A stretch of 64,000 bases of DNA from Strongylocentrotus purpuratus (GCF_000002235.5 NW_022145612.1:22865147-22929146); one strand, 5' to 3'; counted from the stretch's first letter, positions 13,621-28,245 are shown. Notes: generated by a model from the letters alone, not told the origin. Made by a program: numbers and translations.

Positions 13621-15597
13621 AAACATTTATGGCTCTCGCACTCCAAATGCTGCAAGAAGGAGCGAATTTGAAGTCATGTGATGCTGCTGGATGCCAACCA
13701 AAGTGACAGCAGTCCCTGCACTTCTACCTCGATGAACTCACAGTCTATGTCAACAAGTATACATTCTCCCTTCTCCCATCCCAAATCACACGCCAGGCAG
13801 TTTTTTGACCCATGGTCGCAATCAAATACCTTATATTGATCTTTATCAGCTAATGCTTTTCCGATTGATATGTGAATAAATTCATGTCTACTTCGAAACC
13901 CTTGCACATGCCTGAAGACTTCAGATGCGGGCAGAGTACATGCCCGGGCACATGAATACACATGAGTTACAAACACTCCTTCCATTCATGTTTAACTTGT
14001 CTCAAATATCACTGTCATTGAATTTTGTTAGCGCATCAGGCAAAAAATATGGAGAGAGCTACAGTGCTAATATTGATGGCACAATTGAACCTTTGGTGGT
14101 TGAAATGAAAGTCACTGTATTATTCTTGGTAGGATCTTAAGCCTTACAAAGCATCTACTAAGAGCCAGAAGGGCATTAACTCTATTATGATGTATATGAG
14201 ATAACGTCCTTTTAGCTCTCATCAGGCAATCAGCTTTGGATATCCAGGCCTATGAAACTTAAATCATTTCTGTGCATAACATGAAGTAGCATAGAAATAT
14301 CTGGAGAAAATCGTGAAGAAAAGTGTTGGCTATATTGCAAGCACCTTTGATTTTTATGTGCCAAAACAAGCTTACACTTCCACCTCTTCAAAATGCTGCA
14401 AAATATGGAAAAGAACTTGTACCTATGTAAACTTTTAAAGATCATGCTCTTAAATCAGCAAATTGTTTTACATTGATAGTTCTGTTGAAAACAAAAATCT
14501 AGGGAAAAGGGGACATGCTAAATAAGAAGATAAAATGTATGAGTCATAACTGTGTCACGATACCAGTTCCAATCCTACATCATACACCACCCAGTCATAA
14601 TACCCCCATCAATACCCTCAGCATGGCACCATATAGATGGACCGTGCTTTATTGTACTAATTGCTATCGATTGGACGGCCCATTTACTTTACCGGTGTTC
14701 CCTTAATAGATTTAATGTTTCATTTCACGCAGTGTTTAGGACACCGCGTATATTCCTCCATGTAAGCATGATAAAAATATTGATTTTTCTTCCCGTTCTC
14801 ACTTCTTTCGTTTCTCCTAAACCTGCCGAAAGTGACACAACACTGTGTCATCTTTTAAATGTTATGTTACAATCACACAGTCTATCATCTGTTCTTTCCT
14901 TCTTTGTTTTAGGAAAGAATTTTAGATTGATGAGAGTTTTCCTGTTTTTGATGATATGATATAATAATACTGCAAATGGTTATGGATTGAATCTTGAAAG
15001 CTACTAATAAGTACTTGCGGAGTGATGTTATTTCTCATTTTGCTTTCACCAGGAGCTTTTGTATTTGATTGAAAGAGTGCCTAGTATTACGCCTCCTCTA
15101 GACGAGAATTAATTTGATGCATGAGACGAAGAAGAAGAAGAAGACATCCTCGGTGAAGTTGATGCCAAATTCATAGGTTACTTGGCATATTGTCAATCCA
15201 ATGAGGATGTTACCATGGCAACAAATCACACACTTTATTCAGCATCCCTGTTAACAATATTAGATGGCAACATAGTAATGAATGGGGAATAAGGGGAAAT
15301 TCTCCAGCGAAGCATAAATTTACTTATGGAAGACGCGCTCGTGTCTGCCAGGGTATAACGTAAAAGATGCCATTATTGTCGCCGTGTCTCACTAAAATAA
15401 TAAATAACCTTGTGACACGCTTTTCCCTCTGGTGTTCCTGTATCCAATGTGCATCCTGGCATCGCGTAGATGCCTGTATAAAAAGACCCAGATGGTACCT
15501 GGTTTATGCTACAGAGAAAGGAGAAATAAACACATCATTCTGATGTAGTATTTGTAAATATTTCAAGATATGTTCTCCCTTTGCTCCAAAGACATTT

Positions 15598-15620
15598 TCT
15601 CTCTCTTTCTCTCTCTCTCT
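15598..15620. repeat. (CT)n microsatellite
   Basis: Short interrupted CT run. Confidence 0.85.
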
Positions 15621-18600
15621 TTATTAGGTCATATGAATCTGAAGATTCTTTGATATGTTCTGCTTCATCTAGTGCAGTTTTGTTCTGAGTATGGACTTTG
15701 AAAAAAAATTGATGCAAGCATAAAATGATTTTTTTTTTTTTTTAAGCAAGACATGCTCCATCTATTGCATCCTGCTAAGTATGGATTTCCTGAGTAGTTC
15801 ATTCATTCATTCACAATAATCACTTCCTCTTCATTGAATTAAAGCATCCTTTCTGCTAACATGCATCATCGATTAATTGATTAAATATTGCTTGTATTAA
15901 TATATTTCTGTAGGCCTATACTGATAAAGAAATTTCCCACGTCCAAACTTGATTCATAATTATTAACAAAGACCACCTGCCTGTAGACAGATATGATCAG
16001 CAAATAAACCCTGCCGAGCAAAGGGAATACTTAAACAATATTTTTAATAATTTTTTGAAAGTATATACGTGTATAATAAAGAGAGAGAGATAATAGGATA
16101 AAAAGCTATTGGACTATTGAGTGCTATGCTTTATTGTTGCATTTTGTGACATAAGGCATATTGTTTCCAGCTTTATACATTTGCAATTTCATAACCAATT
16201 TTCTCTTTTTTGGTCCACGGTTTATTCTCCTGAAAGTCAAGTCGCCAATTTCTGATGTTAAATTTTTATTGGAGTAAAATTTGCTGATCACAAGTAAACA
16301 TAAAACGAAAGGTTCTAGAGAAAATAAAATAAAAAGCTAGATCTCATTCTCCCACATCTTTACATGAGCACTTCTTTATATATTTACCCCCAATTTTTAG
16401 TTCCTTACATGGTTGCAAGATTGGCTAATCAAATTCTTCTAATTTGTATGTAATTTGATAAAGCATTCCACTTAATGCAATCATATCTGCCTTCCAACAG
16501 TTTTTATCTCAGAAATTGAAGTGCGGAATGAAATTGAATTTTCAATCGAGTCTAATCGGGAAAAAATTGGAGAGTGTTGATACGAGATGCTGTGAAGCTG
16601 ATGGGCGTATGACTACTGTTTGACTTTCTGTAGTTTTCATAATTCTTTTCTTATCAATGTGAGAAGTCTTAAATAGTCCCTTTGGTATTTGTTAATGTTT
16701 GCCCATCAAATTTTCAACAAATTTAATGTTTAAAATAATGCATATCTAGACATGTGTGCTGTTAACCATTTCTCTATAGAGGATTTGATTGAGACAGTAG
16801 CAAGATTTCTATTTCATTACTTTGATTCACTCTTTGAAAAGAACCTTATTTTAGAACCAGATAAAGATTCGTAAATTTGAGGTACACGATGACTGATTTC
16901 ATTTTGAATGCGCAGTATGGTATTTATCACCTCACAGCTATATAATACTCGCTGCATCTGTTGAAGTATACGTTTGTTCTGTCAGCTTGCAGCACTATTT
17001 GACCCAGAAGCCAAGATTTATCCACCTGGTTACTCTTTACACTGTAAGCAATGTAGCAACCTATCCACACACACATCTCAGTCTGACAAGACAAGAAGGG
17101 TATAGGTTACCTTACTGCAGGCCACCAAAAGTACAACATTTTGTAAAAAGGGAAATGTAGACGAGTTGGTTTAAATCGCTGTGGCAGTATGTGATGAGCA
17201 TGGTAGGGAATGTGGTAATATCATTCGGTGGGAAGGGGGTACCGACTGTGTTTGCAGTCATGGGAGTTGGGGTTGAGGGTGAAATAGGAGAAGCTATTAA
17301 CATATTGATGAGTTTTTGAGGTGTGCTTACAGCAGAGGACAGCAGAGGAGTCCTTCATGGGGGATACCAATCAATTTGTCTGATTTCCACCTGAAAATGT
17401 ATCCCCCTCCGTTTCCTACGCAGATCATGTGTGATGAATCATTCATGTTGGCAACTTTTTCTCTCTTTTCCGTGCGATGTCCCTTCTGGAAATTGTTTGC
17501 ACTCTTTTGGGGGTTGATAAATCAGTTAGCTTAGAGACGTTGTGCTCGAGATGATCCATTAAACTCTGAAATATACCTATGGGGTATGATGATCTATATT
17601 CATTGAAGTAATCATTTACGTATGTACTTCGGACAGATTTATTTTACTCGGAGTGGAGGCCTCTGCAGACTGAGAAAAATATCACCATGGAACACCCCTC
17701 ATTTCACAGTTGATCATTCCAAAAGTGAGGTTACACCCCATTGGTCCATTGTAACTCACTACTTGGAGTTTTCTGATGCATATTCATGAGCTGGTGCTCT
17801 CACAGCAGTGCTTTGATGCAAGAGAGTGCACATGTGTACAACGGGGTTACGCAGAGTGTGTGGACGTCTGTGATACTCTGAACGGTTCGGAGCTGCACAT
17901 GAAAGTCTGTGTGCAGTGTTGAGGGCACGCAAGAGAGCTCCGACGTTGGTTCAATATCTCTCTTCACAGAAGCAGTTTTTGCTAACACACAGGTGGTAGG
18001 ATTTACAGGAGCAATTTGTTTTGCGTCTTAGAAAGAGGAAGAGAAGAAAACGGAACCATCGATAAGACGACAGTTTTTATTCCAGCTACTTTATTTTCTC
18101 CATACACCAACGATTCAACTAGGCATCATCAGCGATATTATTTCATTCCTTTCATTTTAAAGTGTCTATATCAGATATCCGGAAACTTTCCTGAGAAATG
18201 GAATGAGATTCTTTCAAAGTATTTGTTTGTTTGTTTCTTGAAGTGCATGAAGACATAGCTACAACTTTGAGTTTGTGACACTGGAACTTTGAAGAGATAC
18301 TTATAGATAGTGATGTGATATAGACCCTACATTTCTGATTGATCGACTGTCAAAGACATATATTCTTTCTGAAACGGATTGTGCAACTTCAAGAGAAGAA
18401 GTTTGTGGAGATTTCTACCTCATATGTGCATTTCTCGTCCGTTTGTTACGTGAACATTTAACCCTGGATTGACCACTTTGGATCACTTTGCATCTCACCG
18501 CGACGGGACGCCTTGCGCCCTCTATCAAGCTGGCGGATCTAATTCTTGGGTGATACTCTTATACCGGAAAATATTGAGTCTGACGACGCAGAGGGAATCC

Positions 18601-18947
18601 CTCTTTCCTTCATCCTGCAATGGATTTCATTATACTCAATGTAGGTCACAAATATCTTTCTTATTATATTCAGAAATTATGTAATTGTTCTATTCAATTA
18701 TGCCATTGAATTGGTATGTCTTCAACTTATTTTATCCCAAATGCGAGAAGTTAAGGAGAAAGCTGACGAAAGAGATAGGAAGATAGTGGGGAGATAGAGA
18801 AAGAAGTTAAAACTGCAACAAACATATAAATGAGGTGGGTGAAAGATTTAAACAAGCAGTATGAAAGCTGGAATGATTTCATTTGAACATGGAAAAAACA
18901 AAAGTCATGAATGTCGCCCAAGTAGAGATTGCTTGTGAATGTGGGAG

Positions 18948-18950
<3 letters not shown>

Positions 18951-18982
<32 letters not shown>
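18951..18982. repeat. (GA)n microsatellite
   Basis: Pure GA run of about 32 bases. Confidence 0.95.
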
Positions 18983-18987
<5 letters not shown>

Positions 18988-20265
18988 GAAAGCTCATAAA
19001 GTATGTGGATAAAACACTGGCAGGTGAGCTCTAGCTATGTGCACCCAATGGGAGGATAGCTAGCTTGCTCCTCAAAGTACATCGCCCTTTCCACCCGTAC
19101 CTGCTCCTTGATTGCGTATCATTTGTTGCTCTCAGAATATCATTGGTGGATCGTGAATCTCATCTTTCTCTCTCCCCGACTCCCTTACGACTCCTTCAAT
19201 CCTTATTTCTCCTGCCACTTTCACGTCTCCCGTCTTTCCATCTCTCCAGCTATAGCGATGTGTAATGCGATCCCCTGAAAGGCACTTTATGCCGATTCCC
19301 AATTTCCTTCTTTGGGCTTGCTTTTTCTACTTTTTTACCTTGTCGTGCTACAAGGAAAGTACAAGTTCTCTGCTGGTCCATGTACAGGTGATTGTGGATA
19401 TGATTGTTTGCAAACAACCATAAAACTGTCAGATCGATATGCAATTGAGCTATCAGACCCCCTGTTCATTTCCTCTCGTAAGACACCAATTTAAAACTTC
19501 AATCTCTTTATATGCACTAGCCAGATGGACCCCTTGCATTGAATAACAATTTGAAAATGCCAATTTGCAAATATAAATGCCATTTCTCTTGAAGTAAAAT
19601 ACATTTACTCATGGAACAAATGGATACGAATGCATTGAGAAATATATAATCACCGTTTTATTGCTCAGCGAAGGTCAAGTTTGTTTTCAAACTACTGTTC
19701 AGAACCATTTACAGTGAACGTAATTCTAATACAATGAAATATGATTTTCATTTGATGGTCATTTCGACCTCTAAGAGATCTTTATTCCCTGTATGTAGTC
19801 ATATTACTTCCTTTGTAAATAGTTGGTAACGATGTTAACACAGCAGGGGGGGGGGGGTGTACATTGCTTGTATTTTATTATTTGTTGTATGTCCCTTTAT
19901 TCAGGGGATGTGGTTAGAAAATGCACATTCAGTATTCTGTACCGTAATTTATGAAATCAAGCTTTTTACTATAGTACTTTTTACTTACCTTACCTTACTA
20001 AAAAATCTTATCCTGTACAACCCTTTATGAAAAATGGGGGTACTGAAAAGCAAAGTAGAGATAGGTGTAAAGAATAAACTGGACAAAAGTGCTTAGAAGG
20101 AGCCACTGGCCATATTTTGTATACTTGCACAGTAGATATCATTATCTGTAGGTCAGTTATTGGTTAGTTTAATGAGCAAATAGAAGCTAGCTCGATATAA
20201 TAGCACAGAGTTTGATGTATGACCAATTCAAATCATTTCATACTTTGATATGTTTGTCAAGACCT

Positions 20266-20333
20266 TTCTCTCTCTCTTTCTCTCTCTGTCTGTATGTCTG
20301 TCTCTCTCTCTCCCCTCTGTCTGTCTGTCTCTA

Positions 20334-20369
<36 letters not shown>

Positions 20370-20375
20370 TCTCTT
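20266..20375. repeat. Compound (CT)n/(CTGT)n tract
   Basis: CT runs interrupted by TCTG tetranucleotides, all pyrimidine-biased. Confidence 0.92.
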
Positions 20376-22729
20376 TGTGTCATTATTGGGTTAGTGGAGG
20401 TCATAGAGAATGATAAGGAGACTATCATCCAGGCTGTCATTATCTCATTGCTGTATCTGAATGTCAATATCACCAAGGTTAAGAGCTCCCTTTGATACTG
20501 AATTTTCATTTATCGATCAGATATAAGAAGGAAACTATGCACTAACATTGAGAATGGAGAGGATTTCATTGTCATTAAGAAATATTGCAATTTGCTTTTA
20601 AAATATTATTACCGGTAATATATCAAAAAATCTTTTATGGTTTAATGATGCATAGATAAATTCTAAAATCTAGCTAAAGAAATACCCATGTGAACTGATA
20701 TGGAGAATGATGTGTGTTAACTTGGTATATTTATTTACATCATAGAAAAAAAATGTTTTGTTGCACTTTTTACTTAAATTTGTTGAAGTCACATAAAAAA
20801 TAATTTAACCTGGTCTCTCCTTATCCACATAAACCATGAAAAACCAAACACAGTTATTTATTTCTTGTACTAGATAAGATTATATTGCTCTATGTTTCAT
20901 AAATTGCTCATCTTATTTTAATGAAGAGCTGGTTTGTTGATGAAAAGAATTCTTTACAACCTTCTTCATTGACAGACATCCTGTTAAACAGACTAGATCA
21001 AAAGTGAAACCACACAACTCAGAGGGATATTGAGTAGTTACTTATTGTGTACAAAAGTAAATAAAGCCATTGACAAAAAAAACATATAACTGTTTCCCCC
21101 TTTTCCCCTTGTTGTTTTTCTACAGGCCATGGTTTCACGCATGACGTAAAATCTTGACCGCAGACTTATTTCAAATGCAGTTGTGTGAAAAACACCATAA
21201 AATCTCTCCTTTTTTCACAGCCACAACTTAACCATCGCTTCATTTGCCCCACAGGCACAAGTGTGAATCCATTTTACGATCTTATAAATCCCTATTTCTT
21301 GAAAGGAATACCAATTATTTGTTTACTATTGTGGTAAATAAACTAGAGCAATCCTTTGATGATAAGAAGGCATTGTCATATTTACCAACAATATTTGTGG
21401 GCGGTGGTAATCACTGATCTTACTGATAAGGGATATTAAGGTGGATTAGATTATTTCATAGTATATTTAGGCCTATTATGATGTTTTGTCTGCATCGTAA
21501 ACATAAATAGCTCTCTGTTTGTATTGGGTAAAGCTTCATTTAAATTGTTGTCGGTTGGGCAGGTGAACAGTAAGATTTCTAGGGAAAGACTCATTTTAAA
21601 TGGAAATAATTTGTTTTAATTTTTCCTGTTCAGATAATCACAGTATGATTTGAGTTTGCTAATGTGCATGTATACATTGAATTAAAGTATCAAATTTTAT
21701 AACAATATTTCATACAGAATATGATTATGTTTTGGAATTTTTAGTGTATTGTTTATTCATTACATGTACACTCAGTAACATGAATAATTCTGGAATAAAT
21801 TAAATGAGAGATTTTTTTCCCTTCAACTTATTGACCTGAATTCTGGAGTGGTTCAAAACAGAATAGGAAATCATATCCCATCTCATTAAACTCAAAATGA
21901 CCGGAAAATTTGATGCACATTTCATTGATTGCTTCACACAGTTTTCTTCAAGTGTCACTTTTTCAAATGAAGAGTGAAGAATGAAATGAGGAGGGAAATA
22001 CGGGAATTTGACCCCTTGGTCATGATCAATACTCATCCAAGTTAATAGACTGGGCCAAACCAGGAAAAAAAATGGAACATTTTCCAATTATATCCTCATC
22101 ACAATTCAGTCCCCCTGCCTGAAAAATAGGAAGACTCAATCGGTATCTTTCTTTACTGTCGTCACCCATTCTCTCTTCTCTGTCCTCCTTTCAAATGTCA
22201 ATAATGAAGTTATTAAAAGTCAGCACTTGGGCCAAAATAAATAGACCCAATATTCCAATTATCATCTCATTTCTACTCTCCAGTTTTCCGTAGTGCACTA
22301 TTTATCGAAACTGGGTGGAATTCTGTCGTCGCACTGCATTAGTATTGCCTCTGGTTGCATAGCCTGGCTGCTTGAAGGGGCTGGTGTACTTCTATTTGTC
22401 CATGTTTCTCGTATCTCTGAACATATTTACCTAGGTGACACGATTAAAAGGTTTCAGTTTGCTACGAAATTGAGTTAGTTCAATATTTTGTGAGCCAGTT
22501 CTGAAAGTAGCTGCATAAAGAATTCCACCTGCTCATGGCACTTCTAGATTTCATTGAAGTTCATTTTGTGAACTAGGTCTTTCCTACGTGCAGGTAATGA
22601 GTGTTGTACTTGCACTACAGTCGTAAGAATCTTTTGCAGTAAAGAGACTTATCTAGTTTTCAGTATCAAATTTCCTCTTAAAGATGAATATACCAATGTA
22701 ATGACATTCATGTTCATGTGAAACAAAGC

Positions 22730-23110
22730 GAGAAATGAACGTAATTTGAAAGTTCTTGCATTTTGGGGGTGGGGTGTGGATCGGGATTGAGACGGTTGCC
22801 CACACACTTTTCTTGGACTCTGACGATCCAGTTCAAGACGAAATGTGTCGCTGACCCGAATATTTGTATTGACCGGAATACATAAACGATAGACGAGGAT
22901 GACTAAGGTGAGAGGTAAAGGGAAACAATAGTGCGCCCTCGTCACTAATCGCGCCCAGCCACCAATCACCTGCCCCTTGTGTCGCAAGCACCTGGCTTTT
23001 GGAATTGGCGTATAACCAAGCGTGGATCGTTGACATGGCTCATTCCTCATGGTCCCGTGGGAGCGTTCTGGCCCCGTTTTTAGCCGGGCATGGGGGTCAG
23101 ACGAGATCAT
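22730..23110. other. GC-richer island, function unknown
   Basis: About 380 bp with many CG dinucleotides and no simple repeat stands out from AT-rich flanks. It carries the longest open frame of the window, 170 residues on the minus strand (22649-23161), which resembles no known protein and has unconvincing composition. A conserved non-coding element or an unrecognised exon are both possible. Confidence 0.25.
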
Positions 23111-25497
23111 TCTCTCGGTTCTTCTTTGTATTGATGCATGCATGCTCTCTTTGAAGCGCATTTAAACCACAAAAGCCAAATGTTCAGAGCAATTTGATTT
23201 ATTTACAGGGAACCGATGTACAAAATGGTCTACAATGCGAGTTACAATACGTAGCAATGATGCCTTCATGCTCTTGCTTCATCAAACCTCGACACATACC
23301 GTTTTACCTCGTTTCATCTTATCCAACCCATTTCTAAATGTACACAAGTGTGTCAATTAATCTGTTTTTAAAAATCCACTCCATCTAGTGAAAGTCAGGA
23401 AAGTTGGGAGCAAAATATCCGGACTGTTATGGGGCTTATTTAAATGCATTTTTAGCCTCCTCCATGCGTTCAATCATCTAAGCTAAACCATCTTCCTCCG
23501 CATCCAATGAATGTCATGATAGCATGGTGTGCCATAGTTAAATTAGGATGAGTGATAAGAGGCTGCTCCCACCAGACAATCTTCATGCCATATACAGGTT
23601 TTTCCTCCACGTCTTTGGGAATTTCCGCTTGGGAACGCTTTCACACTACACTATTGATCTAAATCTCAAGTCAAGATCCATCACTCATACTTCGAGCTTT
23701 TCAGGTTGCTTAGATGCTGTGTTTGTCACTAGCGAATTAATAATTGAGCTCTGTTTTCCGATAAAGAGAATATGGAGTTATATCGGGTAATCAAATTTGA
23801 AGTACGTGGAAAAGTTGACTGTAAGCATTATGAATTACATTGTTTGTAATGTTGAGTTTGAAGTTACGCAGACATAAGCCTGTTGTGAGTATACACGTGC
23901 TTGAATTCGATATAAGAACATTGTTGTTCCCTTGGTTTGGGCGGTAATTCCTTTGGGAAACCCAGAATGACTTGACACGTACCATCCAATTTGTAGCATG
24001 AATGATGGTTTCCTAAAATTTGCATAGATGTAATACTACCAGAGACCCCGCTCGCCTCATAACCGCCGGCAACCGATTAAAAGCTTTCAGGATAATGGCA
24101 CGAGGAAACGAGGGCTCCAAGTGGTTGGAAAATACCGAAGATGATGCTGAACTATACCCAGTCATAAAATGTTTTGGACCTCCTTCCTGTCTTGCTTTTA
24201 GTACTTGCTCGCGGTTATCAAGAAGCAAAGCAACATAATCTGCAAGCATCGTCATTGGAGTCTGGAATCTATGCCTCGATATCATCTCCATTTCTGCCCT
24301 CTTGTTTACATGGTGATATGTGATAGCTACAGCAATTTATTGTCATCCTTTCACATGTTACTGATATGTGATCCCTTTTCAGTCTGTGCTCATTATTTTG
24401 TCTTGTTATTGACAGTCATGGATTTTGCATTTTTTAATGGAAGAGATTTTGGCCTTAGTTTTTTTTAAATAATTTTTCATATATCTCTGTTAGATTTTCA
24501 AAAAACTGTCAGTTTTTCAATATTTCATGTCCAACAGTAAATAACGGTATTTGGCTTTGAGTATGATTATGTTTTTATGAATGTGAAAGAAAGCATCCCC
24601 ATCTTTTTCTCCATATATGTTATTGGTAGATAGCCTATTTAGAGCAATTTGTGGAAAATAATCCCCTTACGAATCAAGTGATAAGGGATGCATGCATTTA
24701 TGAAACAATTAGAGCAAAGGTTAACCAAAAGTTAATTGAAATGTAAATGAATTGTTACATGCAGCCAGTTTCATTAAGTTTCTATATGTGTTATATTAAT
24801 AGTGGCACCACTGGTTTCCAATTATGATATTACCAGCTTTGATCATTGGTATGCTAATCATCTGACCACTGATATCTAAATGATGCTAGCACGACCCAGA
24901 TAACCAGAGCCATCTTCCATTATGCAGCAGCGCTTGATTGATTGTCTCATGGAGTCATCGTGTATTCTGATATTTGTTTCAGCCAGTGGCTTGTAATTAC
25001 TCCTAATTTAATATTCTATGATAGTTTTAGACACCCAAATGGAGTTGATAAAGCAGCGCCTTTAGGACTTGTGGCAGCTTTGTACCAGTTTGAGAATCGC
25101 CTTGATCGAGAAGAATAGTTAGAATATGGAAAGAAAGATCAGTCATTAAGCGTCTCTGTGTTTTTACATTATTGTAGTTATCATTGAGATGATTAGGTGT
25201 TAATGGGATGATGATGGCCTATTTTTCACAGCCTTAGGATTTTACATAGCTGAAGGGAGATGTAAGAATCACTGAAAGCTTGGTAATGCATCAATGCCAA
25301 ATGAGACTATGAAAAGAGTTTACAAAAATAATATGCTTTAGTTTATGGGAAAAGTTACAGGGAAAAGCCTCCTAACACTTTCTGTATGTCTTCTTTCAGA
25401 TTTCTAATGCGGCCTCTTTGCCATATAGGTGCATGAACTATAAACGGGGGTGTTGTAAGATGCAAATATAATGTGATATGCACAAGCCATTACTTGG

Positions 25498-25560
25498 GTG
25501 AGTGGGTGAGTGGGAGGGAGAGAGAGAGAGAGAGAGAAAGATGGAGAGATGGAGAGGAAG
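25498..25560. repeat. GTGA/GA-rich tract
   Basis: Gtgagtgg-type repeats leading into a GA run. Confidence 0.85.
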
Positions 25561-27236
25561 ACGGCATGAGAAAAAGGCCAGTTTCTCTATCGATGCCCTT
25601 TTCCCATCATCTTGCTTCTCCACTACCATTCTTATGACCAATGTCAACAGTCATGCAGCTCCTAATGCATCCACCTGTTTAGCGATGATGCTCACCATAG
25701 TAACCGCATCCTCAGGCCACCAAATGTCCGTCTGTGTTCCTCCAATTATCGTATCCCTCCAGCATCCAAGGAGGGAGAGGCGAAGACCTTGTGCGGTGGC
25801 GTCAAGCGACTCCATGTCACAATTCTGAACCTTAACTGGTAGATCCTTTCAGGTCTGGAAAGAGGAACTTCCGATATTTTGGCAGCCAGATCAAACTGTT
25901 CTGGTGAATTTGATCGACCATTTATATTGGCTATGCCTGTAAACAGTATACAAGGTGCCATGAACATGCTGTGCTAGAAGTTAGACTAAACATACAGCCA
26001 TTGGTTTGGTTTCACTGGAATCTAGAGAGGCAGGAATATGCTCCATCTAATATTGTAAGATGGTTCAGAGGAATGTCAGATGTGATTATTGGTATTCAGA
26101 TGTTTGTATTTCTGAAGATAATGTTATCACCGTTTAGAAGAAATGATATAGGCCCTACATTTTAACAAGGAATACAAAATTATATTTAATTATAAAGGAA
26201 TACTCTTTCCATATTGAACAGGTGTTAAAAGTAAGCATGATTGAATTTAACATACAAATTATTGTTACATTTACTATGAAGAATCATATTTGAAAGTTCT
26301 AGAGATGTAACAGGAACAGGTTAACATCTTCATAAGATTTAAGAGGAGAGTTAATAATAGCTTTCAATCGCAAATTCATCATGGCCAGCTCGGGAGAGAG
26401 GGAGAGTTTTGGGTAAATGGTAATAGAAGTAGGAGAGAAGAGATAATTGTGGCCAAATGGATCAGACATGCCAGATGGTTCATCTTTCACAGCTCGTAAT
26501 GACACCTTTGGCAATTTATGCAGCGCCACACCATCTCCCTGCTTAAAAGCATAGATGAATGGAGAGTGTACATAGTCTTATGCTAATTTCATCAGATCAA
26601 AAGCATACCAAGGCCTTATTCATTAACTCCCTAATCATCTATACAGCACTTTAGTTGCAATCTACATCCCAGCTTTTGTCTGTTAAATCAATTAAGCACG
26701 TATGAAACCTTATAAGATTTTATGCACTTACACCTTCTGTATATGGGTCAAAGTATACTTTTTTTCTTCTCTCCTTTCGTATTATTTCTCTCTCTTCATT
26801 TCTTGTATTAACAGTTTTGTATCATTTTTAGTAATGTATTACTATTTCTCCATGGCTTGACTTCTTTGTATTATTTCACACACCCACTTTCCATTAGAAT
26901 ATCTCCTTTTTCTATAAGTCATTTGTTTGGAGCTGGAAAGGCGTTTACTGGGATGTACTTTAATCCAGACTTAAGACCTTTCTAGCTCTGAAGTCTGAAC
27001 AGACAATATAAAGCTTAATCGTGATCTACACCTTTGGCGTATATCATAACAATCAACCCCAAAACCTTGCTTCCATGTTGATGAAAGAGCGCTAATTAGC
27101 CCATATCACACATCACGGTTAATCCAGGCCTGGAACCCGGGCGGAGTCTGATATACCGCCCTCGCCTTCTGCTATAATGCGTTGGGATGTCCTTGCAATG
27201 TACTAATGGACGAAGGCGGCGACACCTGATTGATTA

Positions 27237-27263
27237 GACCAATCATAGGCTGGACGATTGGTC
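27237..27263. promoter_or_regulatory. Inverted CCAAT pair in a GC-richer island
   Basis: GACCAATC at 27237-27244 and its exact complement GATTGGTC at 27256-27263 are separated by 11 bases. Just upstream (27090-27125) lie ctaattagcc and ggttaatcc, which resemble homeodomain and Otx-type sites. It lies inside presumed intron and could be a cis-regulatory module; this is inference from motifs alone. Confidence 0.3.
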
Positions 27264-27453
27264 CCTTTGTTCTCCTTAATTGCCCTCTACTGTCCCATGG
27301 TCATGGAGTCAGCAAGTCTGGCGACAAGTTCAGGTTCGATTCAAATCTTTGTTTATTTTCTTTTTTGATCTACCTGCCCGTCATTAATTCATGTACATCC
27401 CCCACCATGTGCATATCGTTCCTATCTTTATTTTTCAACTACTGTGTATATTG

Positions 27454-27843
27454 TTAAAGGGATTGAGTATCTTTGTCTCAGATTCTAAACAAAATCTTGG
27501 ATTTAGCTCATGCTGCAATCATAATTATAAACCTTAAGAACAGTCAGGAATCCCATGACGTTTACACGCCGATCACTCTTCTGAATATGAAGATATTTAT
27601 GATTGGAATTCAAAATTTATAAACAAAAAGTTTTCCCCAACTGTTTTTATAACACTACAGTCTATTGGGGAAAAGGAGTAGGGTAAAACCGGTCGCTTGA
27701 AGATTTTTACTTTTTTGAGGTACTTAATCATCATTTTGAAGTGCATATATTATTAGGGCTTCGATATTACACCATATCACAGACGCTGATAAGACGTAGG
27801 GCCATGCATCTCAGATTTGGCATTGTTAAACAATGCCTTCAAA
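27454..27843 (-). mobile_element. Non-autonomous DNA element, family B, copy 1
   Basis: This element of about 390 bp is the reverse complement of 58428-58815 over its whole length. Its left end TTAAAGGGATTG corresponds to the right end of the other copy; its right end (gttaaacaatgccttcaaa) has lost part of the terminal repeat by substitution. Shared internal words include gatttagctcatgctgcaat. No protein is encoded. Similarity by eye is about 80%, so the copies are old. Confidence 0.78.
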
Positions 27844-28146
27844 TTAGAACCAAATGGGCACAAATACTGCCAAACCATCTCTGAACTGATCAATAACTTT
27901 GCCATTATTGGAAATGCAATGTTTGATTTAGTCTGGTGTCGATCTTATGTTCATCTCATTAGTATGACTGTATTTCAGTTCATAAACACCCCCACTCCAT
28001 GACAGTGCCTTTCTTGCACCAGAGCACCAATGAGTAAAGGTATCGCATGTGCAGATGTGGACAGAAAGCACCTCCAAGTCTGGTATGGTCATAGCCACGT
28101 GGAGTATGTTCGTTTATAGTTCTTGTAGCTGTATGACTCATCGCAC

Positions 28147-28245
28147 ATTCAATTAGCAGCCCGTGTTAATTAGCCGTCAGTCAATCTGCCAATCACAAGC
28201 CTCGATCAATAGTTGGCCTCGGTCACGCATTTCATGTAGGAAAAC
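28147..28245. promoter_or_regulatory. Candidate homeodomain-site cluster
   Basis: Within 100 bp are caattagcag, gttaattagcc, cagtcaatctgccaatcac and gatcaatag, a dense set of TAAT- and CAAT-type words in a locally GC-richer stretch. It may be an intronic enhancer. No other support. Confidence 0.22.

Larger units (their letters stand above)
9479..27453. other. No gene seen
   Basis: Mostly AT-rich intron-like DNA with scattered GC-richer patches and simple repeats given separately. Plus-strand frame 14552-14959 (135 residues) begins without ATG and has no recognisable domain. Confidence 0.55.

Noticed and set aside
14552..14959. 135-residue plus-strand open frame
   Set aside because: It starts without ATG and has no recognisable domain or splice context.
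27331..27341. B-box-like GGTTCGATTCA
   Set aside because: No A box at the right distance and no tRNA-type pairing around it.
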